Shown: positions 1-5,685, counted from the first letter of the stretch. The stretch: DNA of 7,631 nt from Actinomycetota bacterium (GCA_018400395.1 JAGYMN010000057.1:1-7631), one strand, 5' to 3'. The notes: generated by a model not told the origin, from the letters alone. A program made the numbers and translations.

Positions 1-375
1 AAAAGTAACAAACAGGAACGAAGCATTGCGTAAAAAACTGCGTGCTCCTGTGAGAGAACTGTTTATCCTGTGCAAACATTGCTCCCTGCTGACTGAAGAA
101 AAACTTGTATCATGATCGAAACTCAGGTACTTATTATCGTGGAAATAAATATCATCCTGTGTATATACCACATCCGACATCATCAATTCCAGGGCATGTG
201 CTGTGGATCCCGGATTATATAATACCCCGAAGGGGTTTACCAGGGCATTCATTTTACCAAGATGAAAATTTTTTCCCATCTCATTTGCAAAACATGACCC
301 TATAAAGATCACATTAGAATCATAAGTAATCATTCCCGGCACCCCGGGTATTTCTATCTTTGTTCGAAACTCCAT
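1..375 (-). CDS. GSCFA-domain protein, N-terminal part (gene continues past the left edge)
   Basis: Reading the minus strand from an ATG at 375 gives 125 uninterrupted codons that run off the window at position 1. Residues 24-34 read FIGSCFANEMG, which contains the motif that names the GSCFA family. They are followed by the family-like NPFGVLYNPGS block (about 47-57) and, near the edge, by ASFLFVTF, where relatives usually continue into a G-T-A-W-V-Y-like strand. GSCFA proteins of Bacteroidota are about 300-330 residues, so roughly the first third is here. The family is thought to be related to SGNH/GDSL hydrolases, with the Ser of GSCFA (S27) in the position of the GDS nucleophile; the true substrate is unknown. 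The ATG lies 4 bp after the stop of the upstream alpha/beta hydrolase (TAA AGGG ATG), so the two genes are almost certainly co-transcribed and perhaps translationally coupled. The assignment to GSCFA is secure; an enzymatic role is inference. Confidence 0.9.
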   Translation of the reverse strand, partial: MEFRTKIEIPGVPGMITYDSNVIFIGSCFANEMGKNFHLGKMNALVNPFGVLYNPGSTAHALELMMSDVVYTQDDIYFHDNKYLSFDHDTSFSSVSREQCLHRINSSLTGARSFLRNASFLFVTF

Positions 376-379
376 CCCT

Positions 380-1183
380 TTATTCCAGCCATTTAATTAT
401 ATAATCCAAAACCTCATCCCGGAAAACTTCATTATGCAATTCATGCAGTCCTTTTTCCCATATCTTCAGCTCTGTCCTGCTGTTTCTGGCGGCAAAAACA
501 GAAGAGCCCTCTGCAGATGTTATACGGTCATCAGCACCGTGCATTAATAATAGCGGAATTTTAATATCCTCTCTCATTTCCAGTAGTTTACGTGCATTTG
601 CAGTAGCTGAAGAAAATAAACGTACCGAAATTTTATTATGCACAAGAGGATCAGCATCATACTTTTCCACAACATCTTTATCGGATGATATATCTTCAGG
701 GTCAAGCCCTGATGACTGCAATAAGGAAGGCAGTAAACTGTTCATAATGCCGGCAAGAAAAATTTTAAAAGAGGATGGGGAAACAGCAAGCTTTAACCAT
801 GGCGAAGTAACTATAGCTTTATCAATAACATTAGCACCGGCCAGGTAATTAAGAGCCACTGCTCCACCAAGGCTATGCCCGTAAAGGACCAGGGATATGT
901 CTCCTTCCCTTACCCTGACAAAATCAATTATGGCCGATATTATATTATTATATTGCTCGAAATTATCTATATGTCCCCTTCTCCCCGATGAATGTCCGTG
1001 TCCGGGCAGATCAAGCCCTGTAAACGAATAATTTCTGCTGTTAAAAAAGTCAGCCATCTCCTTATACCTTGAAATGTGCTCTCCCAGTCCGTGGACCATT
1101 ATTATCGCAGCTTTTGCATCGCTGACAGGCTGGTAAATACCATGCAGTTCATGCTTTTCTGAAAAGTTCAGTTTTATTTCCAA
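380..1183 (-). CDS. Alpha/beta hydrolase, monoacylglycerol lipase / lysophospholipase type
   Basis: This 267-residue protein has the full layout of the serine aminopeptidase S33 / Hydrolase_4 group that includes monoacylglycerol lipases. Visible parts are the oxyanion-hole motif HGLGEH (31-36), the LDLPGHGHSSG loop (57-67), the nucleophile elbow GHSLGG (102-107, Ser104), a probable acid D219 in HGADDR, and a probable catalytic His250 in GLHELH. A helical lid lies at about 135-200. The length is normal for the family and all triad residues are present, so an active esterase acting on mono- or lysolipids is likely; the substrate cannot be read from sequence. There is no signal peptide, so it is probably cytoplasmic or membrane-peripheral. 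The start must be TTG at 1183: an in-frame TAA lies two codons upstream, and the next in-frame ATG (residue 29) falls inside the core strand before HGLGEH. It is the first gene of a pair with the GSCFA gene, 4 bp downstream. Confidence 0.93.
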   Translation of the reverse strand: MEIKLNFSEKHELHGIYQPVSDAKAAIIMVHGLGEHISRYKEMADFFNSRNYSFTGLDLPGHGHSSGRRGHIDNFEQYNNIISAIIDFVRVREGDISLVLYGHSLGGAVALNYLAGANVIDKAIVTSPWLKLAVSPSSFKIFLAGIMNSLLPSLLQSSGLDPEDISSDKDVVEKYDADPLVHNKISVRLFSSATANARKLLEMREDIKIPLLLMHGADDRITSAEGSSVFAARNSRTELKIWEKGLHELHNEVFRDEVLDYIIKWLE

Positions 1184-1266
1184 GGCTTAACAGATTATTC
1201 TATCTTAAATGAAACACAGAAAAAATTAAAGATACGAAATTAACAATAATTATATATTCACACCCT

Positions 1267-1282
1267 GGAATATACATATTCC
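1267..1282. repeat. Short inverted repeat, 7-bp arms
   Basis: GGAATAT-AC-ATATTCC is a perfect 7-bp inverted repeat around a 2-bp centre. It lies 84 bp upstream of the hydrolase start and about 230 bp upstream of the sigma gene. The shape suits a dimeric regulator site rather than a terminator, as no T-run follows on either strand. Function is inferred only. Confidence 0.4.
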
Positions 1283-1364
1283 AATATCTTAACACTTGCC
1301 TTAACTAATTGGTTTTTCAATTACCTTATTTAGAAGTAATTTTACTATCAGGATGTATAATAAC

Positions 1365-1387
1365 ACTTATGTTATTGTACTTATGTT
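1365..1387. repeat. Direct repeat pair ACTTATGTT
   Basis: The nine bases ACTTATGTT occur at 1365-1373 and again at 1379-1387, spaced 14 bp start to start. The first copy overlaps a 6-bp inverted repeat (AATAAC at 1359-1364, GTTATT at 1371-1376). The pair lies about 65-85 bp upstream of the proposed sigma promoter, where an activator could bind. In AT-rich DNA a chance origin cannot be excluded. Confidence 0.35.
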
Positions 1388-1430
1388 GATTACAAATTTG
1401 TCACTGTTTGTACTCAAAACTAAAATCAAC

Positions 1431-1460
1431 CCTTTAAAGGATATTAGGATTTGTATATCC
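1431..1460. promoter_or_regulatory. Possible operator: palindrome CCTTTAAAGG and GGATAT/ATATCC repeat over the -33 box
   Basis: A perfect 10-bp palindrome CCTTTAAAGG occupies 1431-1440. Its last two bases begin a second inverted repeat, GGATAT (1439-1444) and ATATCC (1455-1460), whose 10-base spacer contains the TTTG taken as the -33 element of the sigma gene promoter. A protein bound here would cover the promoter. The symmetry is seen directly; the operator role is inference. Confidence 0.35.
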
Positions 1461-1481
1461 GAATATATCACTGTATTTTTG
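1450..1481 (+). promoter_or_regulatory. Bacteroidota-type vegetative promoter for the ECF sigma gene
   Basis: TTTG at 1450-1453 and TATTTTTG at 1474-1481 match the -33 (TTTG) and -7 (TAnnTTTG) elements known for the Bacteroidota primary sigma factor, with a 20-bp spacer close to the usual 19-21. Transcription would begin near 1488, leaving a leader of about 25 bases before the ATG at 1514. This also argues against any start upstream of 1514, because an earlier start would lie inside the promoter. Confidence 0.65.
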
Positions 1482-1513
1482 ATATAGATTTTAAACCCAA
1501 AATTTATATACAG

Positions 1514-2017
1514 ATGACAGCAGTTGAATTCAATAAAAACCTGATAAGTCTCGAAGACAACATGATGAAATTTGCTTTGAGTCTGACAAGCGATCAAACC
1601 AGGGCAGAAGACCTGGTACAGGATACATATATGAAAGCCATTACCTATAAGGATAAGTTTGCAGATTACACAAACCTCAAAGCGTGGGTATTTACTATTA
1701 TGAAGAACACTTTCATCAATAACTACAGGCGGTCGGTCAAGCAAAATACCATAATTGATGGTTCACAGGACCTCTATTTTCTGAACCTTCCCCAGGATTC
1801 GGGATTCCTTTCTCCCGAATCAAGCTATTCCGTTGATGAACTGGAAAAGGTTATTGAAAGCCTTGAAGATGAGTTCAAAATACCATTCAGAATGCATGTA
1901 CAGGGATTTAAATACAAAGAGATAGCAGAAAAGCTGGATCTTAAGATAGGGACAGTAAAAAGCCGTATATTCTTTACAAGGAAAAAGTTAATGGAAATAC
2001 TTAATGATTACCGTTAG
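1514..2017 (+). CDS. ECF-type RNA polymerase sigma factor (orphan, Bacteroidota-conserved type)
   Basis: From the ATG at 1514 the protein has 167 residues. The reading frame is open back to a TTG at 1451, but that codon overlaps the promoter and adds 21 residues unlike the family. Sigma region 2 spans about 8-75, with AEDLVQDTYMKAI (31-43) in the core-binding helix and LKAWVFTIMKNTFINNYRR (55-73) in the -10 recognition part. A flexible linker runs about 76-108. Region 4 (about 108-165) carries the helix-turn-helix YKEIAEKLDLKIGTVKSR (134-151). It directs RNA polymerase to a dedicated promoter set. No anti-sigma gene is adjacent: the upstream gene is divergent, and a terminator follows at once. 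It closely resembles a stand-alone ECF type that I recall as common in Bacteroidota. How its activity is controlled is not shown by the sequence. Confidence 0.93.
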   Translation: MTAVEFNKNLISLEDNMMKFALSLTSDQTRAEDLVQDTYMKAITYKDKFADYTNLKAWVFTIMKNTFINNYRRSVKQNTIIDGSQDLYFLNLPQDSGFLSPESSYSVDELEKVIESLEDEFKIPFRMHVQGFKYKEIAEKLDLKIGTVKSRIFFTRKKLMEILNDYR

Positions 2018-2044
2018 CCAAAGAGCAGTTTCCGATTTATACAG

Positions 2045-2080
2045 ACGGCAGGCTTTTTCATGGGGCCTGCCGTTTTTTTT
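2045..2080 (+). terminator. Intrinsic terminator of the ECF sigma gene
   Basis: ACGGCAGGC (2045-2053) pairs perfectly with GCCTGCCGT (2065-2073) around an 11-base loop, and eight T residues follow (2073-2080). It lies 27 bp after the sigma stop codon. It is one-directional: on the minus strand no T-run follows the stem, so it should not stop the opposing operon that ends at 2107 by the classical mechanism. Confidence 0.9.
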
Positions 2081-2106
2081 CGCAAATCTTATCTGCCTTA
2101 CTCCAG

Positions 2107-3153
2107 CTATTCGCTGCGCCTCCGTTTGAAAACTCTCACAGCCAGACCGCTGACAACAAACAGCAGGAAAGCTCCGGTAATAATCCAGGCCCAGAGGTTA
2201 GTGGAACTGGACTCTACCCACATATTATAATCGGCAGAAAGGAAGACCTCGCCTTTAACTTCCCAGAGGATATTGCCATCAGCGTCAATATAAGCATTTG
2301 TTGAGGTGAGCTCACCGGGCATAAAAGTCTGTACCAGATATGAATCCGTCTCCAGCGCTACAAGGAATTCATTCTCCACATCAGAAAGAAGAGTGTCAAC
2401 CAGAATGCTGTTGTTCTGATAAAACCCTTTACCAAGTAAGCTGTCCACAACCTCTTGCTCCTTCATTTCCTCAAACATTGAATATGACAACTCCTCTTCC
2501 TTTTCAAATAATTTTGAGGTATCCACCTTAATACCTGGATTGGCGGAAACCGTATCAACGACCTTGAAAATAAAGGCTCTCACAAGGCTTTTGCTAAACC
2601 ATTCTTCGCTCTTTTTATCGAGAGGATTAATCATTGTTTCCTGTATCCTTGTACTGTCAGGCCCTTCAAGCAGGGCATTGATCAGCTTTTCCGGCATATA
2701 AAAATAATCCAGCTCCTGCTCTGAGAAAAAAGCTTCAGGCTCTATACCCCTGAGGGCTCTTTCAACAGTTTCGGTATAACTGTAGACAGTATTAAACCAC
2801 CGGAATTTTTTGCTGAACCCGGCTTCCCTTTTCATCAAAGGATTAGAACCTTCATATTCATCATATAGTTTATTGATCATATCGACCGATTCAAACTCTT
2901 TTTCAGCAGTAAGTGAATATGTGGTATCTCCCTTTTCGGAAACATCATATGATTTCGTGATGCTCCAGGTACTGTCAACAGGTACCTGGCAGTCAGAAAG
3001 ATCAAATTCGTCCTTATGGTAAGTAAGTATTAACTTGCGCTTAACTGAGCCATCATTCCTTACCATATTTATTAACAGGGCATCGGGTCCCCCGCATGAT
3101 GAGAATAACATCATGATACACATCATGATGCTTATGTTCATTTTCCTTTTCAT
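2107..3153 (-). CDS. Predicted lipoprotein with a C-terminal transmembrane helix, third gene of a sigma-factor operon
   Basis: I do not recognise a named family for this 348-residue protein. The N-terminus is a lipoprotein signal: MKRK, a hydrophobic run, then LFSSC with the lipidated Cys at position 20. The next 300 residues are polar, rich in acidic and aromatic residues, and should lie outside the cytoplasmic membrane. Near the end, residues 320-339 (LWAWIITGAFLLFVVSGLAV) form a clear transmembrane helix followed by basic residues (RVFKRRR), placing the tail in the cytoplasm. Such a protein would be held in the inner membrane at both ends. It starts 3 bp after the putative anti-sigma gene, so the two are surely co-transcribed. 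A role as the sensor or partner of that protein is inference from position. A distant LppM-like domain (extracytoplasmic domain plus C-terminal helix) is possible but not shown. Confidence 0.8.
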   Translation of the reverse strand: MKRKMNISIMMCIMMLFSSCGGPDALLINMVRNDGSVKRKLILTYHKDEFDLSDCQVPVDSTWSITKSYDVSEKGDTTYSLTAEKEFESVDMINKLYDEYEGSNPLMKREAGFSKKFRWFNTVYSYTETVERALRGIEPEAFFSEQELDYFYMPEKLINALLEGPDSTRIQETMINPLDKKSEEWFSKSLVRAFIFKVVDTVSANPGIKVDTSKLFEKEEELSYSMFEEMKEQEVVDSLLGKGFYQNNSILVDTLLSDVENEFLVALETDSYLVQTFMPGELTSTNAYIDADGNILWEVKGEVFLSADYNMWVESSSTNLWAWIITGAFLLFVVSGLAVRVFKRRRSE

Positions 3154-3156
3154 AGC

Positions 3157-3636
3157 TTATAGTTTTTGCTTTTTATTTTCCAGGTTGTCAGTCCTTGCTT
3201 TCTTAAGTATTTCCTCATATTTTGTCTGCAGGGAGCGATATGACTTTACCAGATCCAGGAGATCTCCGGTTGCCACTTTAATACTATCGTTCATATCCTT
3301 TCTCTCCAGGTCAGTAAAAAGAACTGAATTAGCTATAACCTTTTCCCTCTGATACTCCAGTACTTTATCTGTATTAATACTGATCATTCGTTTTTCCAGT
3401 TTTTCAATTCTTTTTGTCATAAATACCTGCTGAATACCGAATAGTATCACAATAAGTACTGAAGCCAGTGCCATGGATCTCCGCAACCAGACTATTTCTG
3501 TCCAGCCAAAAACATAATCCAGTCCGCTCCTGCTACTACTTATCTTTTTGATTACACCTTCCCTCAAGGCATCCCTGTCTTTCAGTTGCGGTTCATACCT
3601 CCTTAAATGCTCCTTTATTTTATCCAGTTCTTCCAT
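3157..3636 (-). CDS. Small single-pass membrane protein, candidate anti-sigma factor
   Basis: This 159-residue protein has a charged N-terminal segment (1-50), one transmembrane helix (about 54-73, SMALASVLIVILFGIQQVFM) and a C-terminal part (74-159) with heptad-like stretches (KRIEKLEKRM at 75-84; LLDLVKSYRSLQTKYEEILKK at about 126-146) that suggest a coiled coil. It starts 16 bp after the ECF sigma gene and ends 3 bp before the lipoprotein gene. Position, size and single-span topology are those of a membrane anti-sigma factor whose short cytoplasmic part would hold the sigma factor. I see no zinc-binding HxxxCxxC motif and no FecR-like domain, so if it is an anti-sigma factor it is of a divergent kind. 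Basic residues lie on both sides of the helix, so orientation is not certain. Function rests on context alone. Confidence 0.8.
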   Translation of the reverse strand: MEELDKIKEHLRRYEPQLKDRDALREGVIKKISSSRSGLDYVFGWTEIVWLRRSMALASVLIVILFGIQQVFMTKRIEKLEKRMISINTDKVLEYQREKVIANSVLFTDLERKDMNDSIKVATGDLLDLVKSYRSLQTKYEEILKKARTDNLENKKQKL

Positions 3637-3652
3637 ATTTATCTCATACTAA

Positions 3653-4195
3653 TTATTTTATATAATTATCAACAAGATGTCCCAACCTCCTTTTTGCATG
3701 GTTCAGATTGCTTTTAATTGTACTTTTTGTCATGCCGGTAATACCGGCAACTTCATCATGGCTCATTTCCTGCAATTCAACCATGGTAAAAACTATTCTT
3801 TGCTTTGGGCTTAAAACAGAAGCAAGAGACCTGAGAATAGTTAACACCTCTCTCTCATTCAGCTTATGATCAGCATTCTCTCCACCTGCCAATACCTTAA
3901 AAACTGACATATCTATACGATCTGTTCTATTTCTTTTCCTCTTCCGCAGCAAATCATAACTCTTATTCACTGCAATTTTTCTCAATAAATATTTCACCCT
4001 GCCACTTTCTTTCAATATTTTCCTTTTCTCCCATAACCTGATAAAGGTGTCCTGCACTATATCCCTTGCATCCTCTTCACTGGCAGTAATCCTGAACGCT
4101 ATGGTATAAAGATGATCCATATTGTCATCCATAAGTTTCCTGAACTCAATCTGGTTTCCCTCCCTTATTTCAGATATATTGTACCCTTTATTCAA
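3653..4195 (-). CDS. ECF-type RNA polymerase sigma factor, first gene of a three-gene operon
   Basis: The 180-residue protein has sigma region 2 (about 20-87), including EEDARDIVQDTFIRLWEKR (40-58), and region 4 (about 117-172), including LSPKQRIVFTMVELQEMSHDEVA split over 128-150 and the helix-turn-helix that ends MTKSTIKSNLNHAKRRL. The linker at 88-112 is basic, then acidic. It would redirect RNA polymerase in response to a signal passed by the two membrane proteins encoded downstream. The start is taken as TTG at 4195: an in-frame TAA lies four codons upstream, and the first in-frame ATG (residue 22) would remove the start of region 2. No strong ribosome-binding site precedes the TTG, and one arm of a 13-bp inverted repeat overlaps it, hinting at control of its own expression. 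It is distinct in sequence from the other ECF sigma factor in the window. Confidence 0.92.
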   Translation of the reverse strand: MNKGYNISEIREGNQIEFRKLMDDNMDHLYTIAFRITASEEDARDIVQDTFIRLWEKRKILKESGRVKYLLRKIAVNKSYDLLRKRKRNRTDRIDMSVFKVLAGGENADHKLNEREVLTILRSLASVLSPKQRIVFTMVELQEMSHDEVAGITGMTKSTIKSNLNHAKRRLGHLVDNYIK

Positions 4196-4262
4196 AATAT
4201 TTCTTTATTCACTCTTATTATAATACGTATATATTAAACCATGGTAAAAAAAGAAATATTTT
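4194..4262. repeat. Perfect 13-bp inverted repeat spanning the divergent sigma / YjbQ region
   Basis: AAAATATTTCTTT at 4194-4206 and AAAGAAATATTTT at 4250-4262 are exact reverse complements separated by 43 bp. The left arm reaches into the TTG start codon of the sigma gene (4195-4193). The spacer contains an 8-bp palindrome ATACGTAT (4223-4230). The repeat could be two half-sites or two copies of an operator, or, if transcription begins to the right of 4262, an RNA stem hiding the sigma start. No clear TAnnTTTG box is visible on either strand of this 97-bp region, in keeping with use of an alternative sigma factor. Confidence 0.55.
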
Positions 4263-4284
4263 TTATATATTTAATAAGCAACAA

Positions 4285-4289
4285 AAGGA
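4285..4289 (+). promoter_or_regulatory. Shine-Dalgarno-like site of the YjbQ gene
   Basis: AAGGA ends 3 bases before the ATG at 4293. Such sites are not the rule in Bacteroidota, and this one supports the chosen start. Confidence 0.5.
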
Positions 4290-4292
4290 ATT

Positions 4293-4697
4293 ATGACAGG
4301 ATCAATTACCATCAGTACAAAAGAGAAGAACGGACTATATGATATTGGAGGGGAGGTTGAAAAAATTGTTAAGGACTCAGGTATAAAGAACGGGCTTGTG
4401 TCAGTCTTTGCCCGGGGTGCCACGGCTGCAATAATGATACAGGAGAACTGGGATGAATCAATTCAGACTGATGTTATAACATTGCTGGCAAAGCTTATTC
4501 CCCACGGTGTCTGGGAGCATGACAGGCAGGACGGTAACGGCGACAGCCATCTGAAGTCGGGACTGGTAGGCCCTTCCGAAACAATACCCCTGGTCGATGG
4601 AAGGATGATGCTTAGCACGTGGCAAAATATATTCTTCTGTGAATTTGACGGGCCAAGAGAAAAAAGAGAAATAACCGTTACTGTAATACCGGGCTAA
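4293..4697 (+). CDS. YjbQ / UPF0047 family protein
   Basis: At 134 residues this is full length for the YjbQ (UPF0047) family. The family signatures are present in order: GATAAIMIQEN (42-52), LIPHGVWEHD (68-77), the metal-site-like DGNGDSHLKSGLVGPS (80-95), and the C-terminal STWQNIFFCEFDGPREK (108-124). Members are small trimeric soluble proteins; E. coli YjbQ is reported to have weak thiamine-phosphate synthase activity, and the annotation 'secondary thiamine-phosphate synthase' derives from that, but the physiological role is unsettled. Where many members have an HTT triplet before the Ala-Ile strand, this one reads GAT, as in a group of relatives. It is divergent from the sigma operon across 97 bp and lies 52 bp upstream of the DUF3078 gene on the same strand; no clear terminator separates those two, so they may share transcripts. 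Confidence 0.93.
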   Translation: MTGSITISTKEKNGLYDIGGEVEKIVKDSGIKNGLVSVFARGATAAIMIQENWDESIQTDVITLLAKLIPHGVWEHDRQDGNGDSHLKSGLVGPSETIPLVDGRMMLSTWQNIFFCEFDGPREKREITVTVIPG

Positions 4698-4749
4698 AAA
4701 TGCCCATATTCTTTATAAATGATTATAGTAATAATATTTTAAACCCATC

Positions 4750-5631
4750 ATGAAAAAAACAATAACTCTTTTTACATGTCTTATTATTATTTTGACCTTA
4801 TCTGCACAGGAAGACACAACCACAGTTGAAGGACCATGGAAATATAACGGTATGGCAAGCCTGAATTTTGCCCAGGTCAGTCTTACCAACTGGGCCCAGG
4901 GAGGTGAAAGCTCCTATGCCATAAACGGGCTTTCAGCTATTAACTTTAATTATAATAAAGATAATAATTCATGGGCCAACTCCCTGGATATGGGTTACGG
5001 GATACAGAAGGTTGGAGAGGAGTCCCCAACCAAGACCGACGACCATCTCGAACTGATCTCCAAGTACGGACGAAAAACACAAGGCAACTGGTTCTACAGT
5101 GGTATGCTGAATTTCAAAACACAGTTCACTGAAGGCTATAAAAAGACGGAAACGGAAAAGATTGTAATATCTGATTTCCTTTCGCCGGGTTATATTATGC
5201 TCTCCCTTGGCATGGAATATAAAAAGGATGACTCATTCTTTTTTTCAGTTTCTCCTCTCACCGGAAAGATTACGATTATTATAGATGACAGCCTCTCCAC
5301 AGCCGGCAGTTTCGGTGTTGATCCCGGGGACAAAATGAGATCCGAATTTGGAGGATCAGTCAAGGTTGGACTGAACAGGGAAATAATGGAGAATGTTAAT
5401 TTATCATCCACCCTTGACCTTTTCTCAAATTATATTGAAAAGCCGCAGAATATAGATGTAAGCTGGAAAGCGATGCTGAATATGAAGATTAACAAGTTCC
5501 TCTCTGCCAATATCAGCACACACATTATATATGATGATGATGTTGCATATACGGATGACGATGGTATTTCACAGGGGCCCAGGATTCAGTTTAAAGAAAT
5601 GCTTGGTATAGGCTTATCTTATAAATTTTAA
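4750..5631 (+). CDS. DUF3078 family outer-membrane protein
   Basis: This 293-residue protein starts with a signal peptide (MKKT, a hydrophobic core, LSA, likely cut after residue 19). The mature part fits the DUF3078 family of Bacteroidota: SLTNWAQGGESS (44-55), the W-x-N-S-L-D-x-G-Y-G strand (75-84), KTDDHLELISKYG (95-107), NFKTQFTEGY (121-130), SDFLSPGYIMLSLGMEYK (141-158), LFSNYIEKPQNIDVSW (224-239) and IIYDDD (259-264). It ends FKEMLGIGLSYKF, with a terminal Phe typical of outer-membrane barrels. Alternating hydrophobic and polar residues through the body agree with a beta-barrel. The family has no established function. It follows the YjbQ gene by 52 bp, and its 3' end faces the large barrel gene from the other strand across 54 bp. 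I see no convincing terminator there. No Shine-Dalgarno site is visible before the ATG. Confidence 0.9.
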   Translation: MKKTITLFTCLIIILTLSAQEDTTTVEGPWKYNGMASLNFAQVSLTNWAQGGESSYAINGLSAINFNYNKDNNSWANSLDMGYGIQKVGEESPTKTDDHLELISKYGRKTQGNWFYSGMLNFKTQFTEGYKKTETEKIVISDFLSPGYIMLSLGMEYKKDDSFFFSVSPLTGKITIIIDDSLSTAGSFGVDPGDKMRSEFGGSVKVGLNREIMENVNLSSTLDLFSNYIEKPQNIDVSWKAMLNMKINKFLSANISTHIIYDDDVAYTDDDGISQGPRIQFKEMLGIGLSYKF

Positions 5632-5685
5632 ACCCCGGGCTGTCTGAGATATTTTTTATACGAATCTACCTCTTTAACAATAGTC

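Larger units (their letters stand above)
1184..1513. other. Divergent intergenic region, 330 bp, non-coding
   Basis: This stretch separates the minus-strand hydrolase from the plus-strand sigma gene. It is very AT-rich and I find no credible coding sequence. It holds an inverted repeat at 1267-1282, a small inverted repeat at 1359-1376, a nine-base direct repeat (ACTTATGTT at 1365-1373 and 1379-1387), a palindrome at 1431-1440, and a good Bacteroidota-type promoter for the sigma gene at 1450-1481. For the hydrolase I see only a degenerate -7 box (TAATTTCG on the minus strand, 1242-1235) without a matching -33 element, so its promoter is unresolved. Confidence 0.7.

Noticed and set aside
105..305. 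Plus-strand open frame of 66 codons
   Set aside because: It lies fully inside the minus-strand GSCFA coding sequence, whose motifs are unmistakable.
1451..1513. Longer form of the orphan sigma gene starting at TTG 1451
   Set aside because: The TTG belongs to the -33 promoter element, the -7 box lies inside the extension, and the added 21 residues do not look like sigma family sequence.
1367..1744. Minus-strand open frame of 125 codons reaching into the intergenic region
   Set aside because: It overlaps the first half of the orphan sigma gene antisense, has no family resemblance, and its composition is that of a shadow frame.
2045..2080. The terminator acting in both directions between the convergent genes
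   Set aside because: On the minus strand the stem is followed by CTGTATAAATCGG, with no T-run, so only plus-strand termination is supported.
2340..3022. Two short plus-strand frames (2340-2531 and 2810-3022)
   Set aside because: Both are antisense to the lipoprotein gene and lack any support.
3035..3352. Plus-strand open frame of 105 codons with hydrophobic stretches
   Set aside because: It is antisense to the junction of the membrane protein and lipoprotein genes; its hydrophobic runs mirror their coding sequence.
4691..4705. Hairpin GGGC-N7-GCCC at the end of the YjbQ gene
   Set aside because: A 4-bp stem without a good T-run is too weak to call a terminator.
5190..5411. Minus-strand frame of 73 codons
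   Set aside because: It is antisense to the middle of the DUF3078 gene, whose motifs continue through this stretch.
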